Assembly: GCA_949283215.1 (NCBI GenBank)
Contig: CASDSC010000108.1
Coordinates: forward strand, 1-36,579
DNA length: 36,579 nt
Origin: an uncultured Alistipes sp.
GTDB lineage: Bacteria; Bacteroidota; Bacteroidia; Bacteroidales; Rikenellaceae
Direction of reading: 5' to 3'
Shown here: piece by piece, positions 30,693-36,579 of the stretch
How positions within the stretch are numbered: position 1 is the stretch's first letter
Layout: every line of letters starts with the position of its first letter
Notes under the pieces: generated by a model
The model's input: the letters and a program-made list of their open reading frames with translations, nothing else
Database searches by the model: none
Told to the model about the DNA's origin: nothing
Translations under genes and position numbers: made by a program

Positions 30693-32957
30693 ATGGGAAC
30701 GCTTACGAAAACTTATCCTGTGCTAGAGATGAGTTGTGCGGTTTGTGCCGCGAATGTGGAGAGTTGTGTGGCAGCCCTGCCAGGCGTACGTTCCGCAACG
30801 GTTAATTTTGCGTCGAATCAATTGCATGTGACATTTGATTCGTCCCAGGTGACTCCTGAGCAGATTCGTGATGCAGTTCGTTCGATCGGTTACGATTTGA
30901 TTGTCGATGAGGATTGTGCCGATCAGCGGCAGGAATCGGCTGAACAGGTCCATTATTTTGCATTGCGACGGAAAACGATTCTTGCGTGGGTATTTTCCGT
31001 TCCTTTGTTGGTGGTCGGGATGGGGTTCATGGATATGCCCGGAGCCGATTGGCTGATGTTGGCCCTTGCGTTGCCTGAGTTGTTGTTTTGTGGACGGACG
31101 TTCTATGTCAACGGATGGAAGCAGGCTCTGCACGGACGGGCCAATATGGATACGTTGGTATCCCTCAGTACGGCGGTAGCATTTCTGTTTAGTTTGTTCA
31201 ATACGCTGTTTCCCCAATTCTGGTTGTCACGAGGCATAACGCCTCATGTATATTACGAGGCATCTGCGGTGATCATAGCGTTTGTGTTGCTGGGCAAATT
31301 GTTAGAGGAGCGGGCCAAAGGTAGCACGACCGCAGCGATCAAACGGCTGATGGGGCTGCAACCACAGATGGCCCGGGTCGTGCGTGAGGGTGTGGAGTGC
31401 GATTTGCCCATTGCCGAATTGCGAGTGGGCGAAAGCGTGAGTGTACGGCCTGGAGAGCGGATTCCGGTCGATGGAACGGTGCTTTCAGGAGAGTCGTATG
31501 TCGATGAGAGTATGATCTCGGGAGAGCCGATGGCTGTGCATAAGAGTCCGGGAGATCGGGTGTTGGCCGGGACGGTCAACCAGCGGGGAGCCTTCACTAT
31601 CCGAGCTTCACAGGTGGGGGGCGAGACGGTGCTGGCCCGCATTATCGAGATGGTACGCGCCGCTCAGGGAAGCAAGGCGCCGGTACAACGTATTGCGGAT
31701 CGTATTGCTGCCGTTTTCGTGCCGACTGTCTTGGGAATTGCGGTGCTGACTTTTGTGATTTGGATGATAGTAGGTGGCTCGGGCAGTTTTCCTCATGCGT
31801 TGCTTTCGGCTGTGTCTGTATTGGTGATTGCCTGTCCGTGTGCATTGGGTTTGGCTACACCGACGGCCCTTATGGTCGGCATCGGACGCGGTGCGGAGAA
31901 CCAGATCCTGATCAAGGATGCTACGGCGCTCGAACAGATGTGCCGGGTTGATACCATCGTATTCGACAAGACCGGCACCCTGACGGAAGGTCGGCCGACG
32001 GTGACCGCGTGGATTTGGAATGACCGGTCAGTCTTTACGGACAAAGAGCGAACTTTCTATTTAGGGATGGTTCGTGCGGCGGAATCTCGTTCCGAGCATC
32101 CGTTGGGAGAAGCGATTGTGCGTTATTTGGTAGGGCAAAATACGGAGGATGTGGAGATCGAGTCGTTTGAGAGCGTTACGGGGCGAGGGGTGGTCTTTAC
32201 GTGCGGGGCGAATTCCTACTGGATCGGCAGTTTGAGAATGGCAGCTGAGCACGGTTATTTTGCAATGGATGAAACAGCCCTCCCGGGTAAAGATTCCTTG
32301 CCTGAAACATTATCATCTCGCATTCACCGTGCACAGACAGAGGGCAAGAGTGTGGTGTTGTTTGGTTCTGATGCAGGTTTGATCGCTGCGATTGTGGTCA
32401 GCGATCCGGTCAAACGGACGACGCCCGAAGCATTGGCCCAGTTGCGCAGAGCGGGTCTTGCGGTTTGCATGTTGACCGGAGATAATGTCCGAACAGCGTC
32501 GGCATTGGCTTCGGAATTGGGGATCGAACGTTTCCGGGCCGAGGCGATGCCCGACGATAAAGAGCGGTATGTGGCGGATTTGCAGGCGGCAGGACGCACT
32601 GTAGCGATGGTTGGCGATGGGATCAACGATTCGCAGGCGTTGGCACGGGCCGATGTGAGTATCGCGATGGGACAGGGAACGGACGTGGCGATGGATGTAG
32701 CGATGGTTACGCTCATTGGTTCAGATCTACGTTTGGTATCCAAGGCACGCACTTTGTCTCGGAAGACCGTACGGCTCATTCGGGAGAATCTGTTTTGGGC
32801 TTTTGTCTATAATGTGATTGGTATCCCGGTAGCGGCCGGATTGCTTTATCCGCTTTGGGGTGTATTGCTAGACCCGATGCTGGCGAGTGCGGCGATGGCA
32901 TTCAGTTCGGTATCGGTTGTGTTAAATAGTCTGCGTTTACGGTATAAAAAACTTTGA
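30693..32957 (+). CDS. copA: Copper-translocating P1B-type ATPase
   Basis: 754 residues. One N-terminal heavy-metal-associated domain has MSCAVC (Cys15/Cys18). Eight transmembrane helices follow, with the intramembrane metal site CPC (381-383), the actuator motif SGEP, the phosphorylation site DKTGTLTEG (Asp425), the P1B-specific SEHPLGEAI and the hinge [14 protein letters not shown]. The CPC motif and MxCxxC domain indicate Cu(I) export from cytoplasm to periplasm; silver is also possible. It is transcribed from its own promoter. A separate HMA protein and a bacterioferritin follow on the same strand. A CueR- or CsoR-type regulator is not seen in the window. Confidence 0.93.
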   Translation: MGTLTKTYPVLEMSCAVCAANVESCVAALPGVRSATVNFASNQLHVTFDSSQVTPEQIRDAVRSIGYDLIVDEDCADQRQESAEQVHYFALRRKTILAWVFSVPLLVVGMGFMDMPGADWLMLALALPELLFCGRTFYVNGWKQALHGRANMDTLVSLSTAVAFLFSLFNTLFPQFWLSRGITPHVYYEASAVIIAFVLLGKLLEERAKGSTTAAIKRLMGLQPQMARVVREGVECDLPIAELRVGESVSVRPGERIPVDGTVLSGESYVDESMISGEPMAVHKSPGDRVLAGTVNQRGAFTIRASQVGGETVLARIIEMVRAAQGSKAPVQRIADRIAAVFVPTVLGIAVLTFVIWMIVGGSGSFPHALLSAVSVLVIACPCALGLATPTALMVGIGRGAENQILIKDATALEQMCRVDTIVFDKTGTLTEGRPTVTAWIWNDRSVFTDKERTFYLGMVRAAESRSEHPLGEAIVRYLVGQNTEDVEIESFESVTGRGVVFTCGANSYWIGSLRMAAEHGYFAMDETALPGKDSLPETLSSRIHRAQTEGKSVVLFGSDAGLIAAIVVSDPVKRTTPEALAQLRRAGLAVCMLTGDNVRTASALASELGIERFRAEAMPDDKERYVADLQAAGRTVAMVGDGINDSQALARADVSIAMGQGTDVAMDVAMVTLIGSDLRLVSKARTLSRKTVRLIRENLFWAFVYNVIGIPVAAGLLYPLWGVLLDPMLASAAMAFSSVSVVLNSLRLRYKKL

Positions 32958-33113
32958 TTGGCGTGGTTGTGTCGGATATTCGGAGAGAGATTGTCTGTAT
33001 TTTAGTTTTGCTTGTGTGATATGGTGAAAACAGCATGAATTTTGCAGCAATAGAATGTAGATAATTTCGTTCTCTTGATTATAAAGATGTATTTTGCTAA
33101 ATAACGAAGAGGT

Positions 33114-33323
33114 ATGAAAATCAGTCGTTTTAAGACCAACGCCAAGTGTGGCGGGTGTGTTGCTCGGATTGCTCCTTATCTGAATCGAATTCTCAAAGCG
33201 GACGAATGGACGTTTGATTTGGATTCTCCCGATAAAATACTGACGGTGAATTCCGATAAGCCGGATGGTTTGATAGTCGATGCGGTTCGAGAGGCGGGAT
33301 ATCGGGCTGAGAAACTCGAATGA
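33114..33323 (+). CDS. Small HMA-domain metal-binding protein (copper chaperone-like)
   Basis: 69 residues forming a single heavy-metal-associated fold with the beta-alpha-beta-beta-alpha-beta pattern. The metal site is CGGC (Cys12/Cys15), in NAKCGGCVARI; the second half reads KPDGLIVDAVREAGYRAEKLE. CopZ/Atx1-type chaperones deliver Cu(I) to CopA-type ATPases. Lack of the usual Met before the first Cys (here Lys) is a small departure. It sits about 156 bases after copA on the same strand with no terminator between, so both may respond to copper together. Confidence 0.85.
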   Translation: MKISRFKTNAKCGGCVARIAPYLNRILKADEWTFDLDSPDKILTVNSDKPDGLIVDAVREAGYRAEKLE

Positions 33324-33492
33324 TTCGATCTAGCGGCTATCGATCGAGTTGATGTTGCGAAAGACACGAGTCTGTGTGCCCTGCAACAGTCACAAACTCT
33401 TTGCAAAATGAGGTGCGGTTTGTTGTGATATTGTTGTGTTTTTCGAAAACATTCTTTACATTTACAAACTAAACATCTAAAAATAGAATGTT

Positions 33493-34002
33493 ATGAAAAA
33501 AGAGAAAAGTATCGAATTGCTGAATCGGGCCGTGGCCGACGAGATGGCAGCTGTCAATCAATACATGTATTTCCATTTTCGGTGTGACGATTATGGTTAC
33601 GATTTGTTGTCCAATTTGTTCAAACGGACGGCTATTCACGAGATGACGCATGTTGAGCAGTTAGCCGAACGAATTCTGTTTTTGAAGGGTGAGGTTGAGA
33701 TGGCTCCGTCTTCTCCGGTTCAAAAGATTCATGATGTGAAACAGATGCTGGCACGTGCTGCCGAGATGGAAGCAGGTAGTGTACGCGATTATAACGATTG
33801 GGCCAACGAGTGTGCAGCCAATGCCGATTCGGTAACGAAAAAGCAGTTTGAGGCTCTGGTTGCCGAGGAGGAGGCTCACCTCGATCAGTTCGAGACAGAA
33901 CTCGAGAATCTGGAGAAATTCGGCGATCATTATTTGGCTTTGCAGTCTATCGAGCGGAGTAAGAGTGTGTCTGCCCAAATGGGCGCATCATCAGCGGAAT
34001 AG
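33493..34002 (+). CDS. bfr: Bacterioferritin
   Basis: 169 residues forming a four-helix ferritin. All six dinuclear ferroxidase ligands of bacterioferritin can be placed: Glu17, Glu50, His53, Glu93, Glu126 and His129. Met51, in the EMTH motif, matches the heme-coordinating Met52 of E. coli Bfr, which favours a true bacterioferritin over a non-heme ferritin or Dps. It would assemble as a 24-mer, oxidise Fe(II) and store ferric mineral in the cytoplasm. The tail after residue 155 (SKSVSAQMGASSAE) is longer and more polar than usual. A weak -7-like element TACATTTA lies shortly upstream. A terminator follows at 34104-34140. Confidence 0.9.
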   Translation: MKKEKSIELLNRAVADEMAAVNQYMYFHFRCDDYGYDLLSNLFKRTAIHEMTHVEQLAERILFLKGEVEMAPSSPVQKIHDVKQMLARAAEMEAGSVRDYNDWANECAANADSVTKKQFEALVAEEEAHLDQFETELENLEKFGDHYLALQSIERSKSVSAQMGASSAE

Positions 34003-34103
34003 GTCCAGATATAGAGCCTGAAGTTGCCGTTTGTGCTTCTGCCCTGCGGAATGTATTTCCCTTTCCATGATAGTATTGCAATCGGGATAGGGCATATGGT
34101 TTG

Positions 34104-34140
34104 GATTCGGAAGAGGAACCTCCTTTTCCGAATCTTTTTA
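34104..34140 (+). terminator. Intrinsic terminator after bfr
   Basis: GATTCGGAA (34104-34112) pairs with TTCCGAATC (34126-34134), with AGG/CCT pairing inside. It is followed by TTTTTA, about 100 bases after the bfr stop. Confidence 0.82.
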
Positions 34141-34222
34141 TGAAAGAAAAGAGTAGAGAATGGAGTGTCAAGAATTTGCCAAACTGAGGATAAAACGTTT
34201 AATTTTTAATTTCCCCGTTCAA

Positions 34223-34256
34223 TTTGACCAACTCTACTGAATTTTTTCTACTTTTG
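34223..34256 (+). promoter_or_regulatory. Candidate promoter of the GNAT/argG unit
   Basis: TACTTTTG (34249-34256) matches the -7 consensus. A TTTG lies at 34223-34226, but the spacer of 22 bases is slightly long. The leader to the ATG at 34318 would be about 55 bases. Confidence 0.5.
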
Positions 34257-34317
34257 TCGCTCATAGATGGTTTGATTGTAGACATCACTGATTTTTAGCT
34301 GTAAATTAGAGGGTACA

Positions 34318-34899
34318 ATGACACTGGAAGATTTTGTCGTACGCGTAGCGACAGAGGAAGATGTTCCTTTTGCGCAGGCCATATGCGACGAGATGGCCGA
34401 ATCGGCCAAAGCCCGTGGAACGGGTATCGCTAAACGTACTGCCGAATATGTGGCGGGAAAGATGCGTGAAGGAAAGGCTGTGATCGCCTTTCATAAAGAC
34501 GGCACGTGGGCCGGTTTCAGTTATATTGAGTCGTGGGGTCACGGGGATTATGTGGCTAACTCGGGTCTGATTATCAATCCCAAATTCCGAAAGTTGGGAT
34601 TGGCTCGTGCGATTAAAACCAAGACTTTTTTCTTGTCGTTGAAGAAATTCCCAGGAGCAAAGTTGTTCGGATTGACGACAGGATTGGCGGTGATGAAGAT
34701 CAACAATGATTTGGGCTATCGTCCGGTAACATTCTCCGAGTTGACAGATGATGAGGAGTTCTGGAAAGGATGTGAGAGTTGTGTCAATTATCCGATACTC
34801 CAGAGCAAGAATCGAAAGAATTGTCTATGTACGGCAATGATCTTCGATCCCAAATACGACAAGGTGAAAGCGACCGAGCCAGGGGAACCGGGCAAATAA
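34318..34899 (+). CDS. GNAT acyltransferase, probable first enzyme of arginine synthesis
   Basis: 193 residues. The GNAT acyl-CoA loop is visible as NPKFRKLGLARAIK (about residues 95-108). The C-terminus carries LTTGLAVMKINNDLGYRPV and a Cys cluster (GCESCVNY, NCLCTAM) that is unusual for a GNAT enzyme. Immediately upstream of argG, such proteins in Bacteroidales are taken as glutamate N-acyltransferases opening the arginine pathway. Bacteroides is known to use N-succinylated ornithine intermediates, so this enzyme may transfer succinyl rather than acetyl. That substrate choice is inference. It shares orientation with argG across an 86-base gap and its promoter at 34223-34256 probably drives both. 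Confidence 0.78.
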   Translation: MTLEDFVVRVATEEDVPFAQAICDEMAESAKARGTGIAKRTAEYVAGKMREGKAVIAFHKDGTWAGFSYIESWGHGDYVANSGLIINPKFRKLGLARAIKTKTFFLSLKKFPGAKLFGLTTGLAVMKINNDLGYRPVTFSELTDDEEFWKGCESCVNYPILQSKNRKNCLCTAMIFDPKYDKVKATEPGEPGK

Positions 34900-34985
34900 C
34901 GAGGAAATTAATTAGCCATAACCTCGGGACGAAGAGGATTATGGTTGGCGGAGCCTTCGTGCAGCCGCATCAAACAGCAATAGAT

Positions 34986-36179
34986 ATGAAAAAAGTAGTA
35001 TTAGCCTTCAGCGGCGGACTCGACACATCGTATTGTGCCATTTATTTGAGCCGGGAGATGGGCCTCGAGGTTCACTCTGTTATTGTTAACACGGGCGGCT
35101 TCAGTCCCGAAGAGGTTGCCGAGATCGAACGCCGCGCCTATTCGTTGGGTGTAGCATCACACAAATGTATCGATGTACGTGAAACTTATTACCAGACGTG
35201 CATCAAATATATGATCTTTGGCAATGTGCTCAAAAATTCGACCTATCCGCTGAGTGTAAGTTCAGAGCGTGTTTGTCAGGCAACAGCGATAGCTAAATAT
35301 GCGGAGGAAATCGGAGCCGATTATGTTTGCCACGGAAGTACGGGGGCGGGTAATGATCAGGTACGTTTCGATATGATCTTCAATACGCTGATCCCCAATA
35401 TCCCAGTGATTGCTTTGGTGCGTGAAAAACGGTTGAGCCGCGAAGAGGAGATTGACTATTTGCGCAAACATGGCGTAAAATATGATTTCAAGAAGGCAGA
35501 ATACTCGATCAATCAGGGAATCTGGGGAACTTCGGTAGGCGGAAAAGAGACGTTGACGTCGAGCCAGACTTTGCCTGAGAGTGCCTATCCATCGCAACTC
35601 ACGAAAGAGGGGGCAGAGAAGGTGGAATTGTGGTTTGAGAAAGGTGAGTTGAAAGGAATCAACGGTACGCAATATGCTCATCCGGTAGATGCCATTCTGG
35701 CTCTTCAACACATGGCAGCCCCTTATGCAATCGGCCGCGATATGCACGTGGGTGATACGATTATCGGTATCAAAGGACGTGTAGGTTTCGAAGCCGCTGC
35801 TCCGATGGTGATCATCAAGGCTCACCATATGCTTGAGAAACATGTGTTGACCAAATGGCAGTTGTTCTGGAAAGATCAGATCGCCGCTTTCTATGGTAAT
35901 TACCTGCACGAGGGTCAGTATTATGATCCTGTAATGCGTGATATCGAGGCGTTCCTCGAAAGTTCTCAGCGTACGGTAACGGGTAAGGTTTTTGTGGAAT
36001 TGCACCCGTATCGTTTTGTAGTAGTAGGTATCGAGAGCGATCACGATCTGATGTCGAATGCGTTTGGAGCCTACGGCGAAATGAACAACGCATGGACAGC
36101 TGACGATGTGAAAGGATTTGGGAAGATTTTCGGTCTTCAGACGATGATCTATCACAAAGTCAATAAGGATATGAAATAG
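34986..36179 (+). CDS. argG: Argininosuccinate synthase
   Basis: 397 residues with the N-type PP-loop FSGGLDTSY (residues 8-16), the citrulline/aspartate-binding HGSTGAGNDQVRF, and the region SINQGIWGTSVGGKETL. The enzyme joins citrulline and aspartate with ATP to argininosuccinate, the penultimate step of arginine synthesis. The ATG at 34986 is chosen because it begins right at the PP-loop strand (MKKVVLAF); the frame open from 34779 overlaps the GNAT gene and has no homologous appearance. Next genes argC and others are not present before the terminator at 36201-36227, so in this genome the operon appears to end here. Confidence 0.95.
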   Translation: MKKVVLAFSGGLDTSYCAIYLSREMGLEVHSVIVNTGGFSPEEVAEIERRAYSLGVASHKCIDVRETYYQTCIKYMIFGNVLKNSTYPLSVSSERVCQATAIAKYAEEIGADYVCHGSTGAGNDQVRFDMIFNTLIPNIPVIALVREKRLSREEEIDYLRKHGVKYDFKKAEYSINQGIWGTSVGGKETLTSSQTLPESAYPSQLTKEGAEKVELWFEKGELKGINGTQYAHPVDAILALQHMAAPYAIGRDMHVGDTIIGIKGRVGFEAAAPMVIIKAHHMLEKHVLTKWQLFWKDQIAAFYGNYLHEGQYYDPVMRDIEAFLESSQRTVTGKVFVELHPYRFVVVGIESDHDLMSNAFGAYGEMNNAWTADDVKGFGKIFGLQTMIYHKVNKDMK

Positions 36180-36200
36180 TTTTTCGAATAAAAGTTCTGG

Positions 36201-36227
36201 AGCCGGAGATATTCTCCGGCTTTTTTT
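36201..36227 (+). terminator. Intrinsic terminator after argG
   Basis: AGCCGGAGA (36201-36209) pairs perfectly with TCTCCGGCT (36213-36221) across a 3-base loop and runs into seven T residues. It begins 21 bases after the argG stop. Confidence 0.95.
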
Positions 36228-36451
36228 GTATCTTAGAGAGCACCAGTAGTGTTGAGTCGTAATGATTGAGTCTGTGTGACGTTGTTGAAAAAAGGTAGGA
36301 AAACCTTCATTGGGAGTTTCGTTGATCGTTGATGATTCTATAAATGTTTTGACTGCGTGTAGATTAGCGGTATGATCTTTGAGGTATAAGGTAATAGACC
36401 GTGAAAGATTCGGTCATAAGCAATATAGCTTTAAACTAAAACAAGATAGCC
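36228..36451. other. Intergenic region upstream of the superoxide dismutase gene
   Basis: AT-rich spacer. The best promoter-like element is GATCTTTG near 36373-36380, one base off TAnnTTTG. TTTTGA lies about 22 bases upstream of it. No small gene or RNA is recognised. Confidence 0.35.
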
Positions 36452-36579
36452 ATGAAACATGAACTGCCACAGTTGCCTTATTCACTGGATGCTCTAGCAC
36501 CGTTAATGAGTGCCGAGACGCTGGAATACCATTATGGTAAGCACCAGCAGACGTATGTCAACAATTTAAATAACCTGAT
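36452..36579 (+). CDS. sodB: Iron/manganese superoxide dismutase, N-terminal part (cut by window edge)
   Basis: Only 42 codons are visible. The sequence [20 protein letters not shown] followed by [15 protein letters not shown] is the N-terminal helical hairpin of Fe/Mn superoxide dismutase. His27 is the first metal ligand and His31 the conserved active-site neighbour. The enzyme converts superoxide to oxygen and peroxide in the cytoplasm. Bacteroidales carry an iron or cambialistic form, so I suggest sodB, but the metal cannot be judged without the rest of the protein. Confidence 0.93.
   Translation, partial: MKHELPQLPYSLDALAPLMSAETLEYHYGKHQQTYVNNLNNL

Noticed and set aside
34779-34985. Upstream extension of argG
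   Set aside because: It overlaps the GNAT coding sequence and does not resemble argininosuccinate synthase; the ATG at 34986 starts at the conserved PP-loop strand.
35262-36155. 297-codon open frame on the minus strand
   Set aside because: It is antisense to argG, a clear conserved gene, and shows no motif of its own.
1-36579. CRISPR arrays, tRNA or rRNA genes, insertion sequences, phage genes, defence or toxin-antitoxin systems
   Set aside because: Reading both strands I found no regularly spaced repeats, no cloverleaf-type sequence and no transposase, integrase, nuclease or toxin motifs. A computed search (for example tRNAscan and ISfinder) would be decisive.

Overview
The window looks like a chromosomal stretch from a gut-type Bacteroidales, most likely Alistipes or another Rikenellaceae. 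That assignment is inferred. Supporting signs are promoters with the Bacteroidetes -7 consensus TAnnTTTG (several with a TTG or TTTG about 19-20 bases upstream), little Shine-Dalgarno signal, many surface lipoproteins, the protein families DUF5074, DUF4988, DUF2961/GH172, GH97 and DUF6259-like, and a roughly 50% GC composition. No rRNA, tRNA, CRISPR array, insertion sequence or phage gene was seen.

Region 1 (about 1-9130, minus strand) is a vitamin B12 capture locus. A cobalamin riboswitch (8910-9085) starts almost at its predicted transcription start. It is followed by a long leader with a terminator-like hairpin. The genes, in order of transcription, are a DUF4988/DUF5074 surface lipoprotein, a PKD-like surface lipoprotein, a BtuB-type TonB-dependent receptor and a BtuG-like propeller lipoprotein. 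A DUF2284 protein and a Dph6-like PP-loop ATPase follow on the same strand.

Region 2 (9380-16073, plus strand) is a self-contained efflux operon: TetR regulator, TolC-type outer membrane protein, HlyD-type lipoprotein adaptor, two separate ABC ATPases and two ABC-2 permeases. The layout matches the E. coli CecR/YbhGFSR system with the YbhF tandem ATPase split in two. The two ATPases carry complementary defects that leave one canonical and one degenerate ATP site.

Region 3 (16363-25396) holds a retaining-type GH97 glycosidase, a pair of glycosyltransferases, an atypical AT-rich island (20975-22250) with an unrecognised membrane-anchored protein and a possible gene remnant, then a secreted TIM-barrel glycosidase-like protein whose stop overlaps the start of a LuxE/PaaK-like acyl-activating protein.

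Region 4 (25514-36579) is mostly housekeeping and metal metabolism: thioredoxin reductase; a GH172-type protein behind a GNAT acetyltransferase and a 23-codon membrane-peptide ORF; a BioB/HydE/PylB-like radical SAM enzyme with a C_GCAxxG_C_C protein; a copper P-type ATPase, a small HMA protein and a bacterioferritin; a GNAT enzyme with argininosuccinate synthase (arginine synthesis); and the start of an iron/manganese superoxide dismutase cut by the window edge.

The best candidates for undescribed biology are the PP-loop/DUF2284 pair behind the B12 transport genes, the small-ORF hairpin leader at 28784-28860, the glycosidase/LuxE overlap and the radical SAM/Cys-rich pair.
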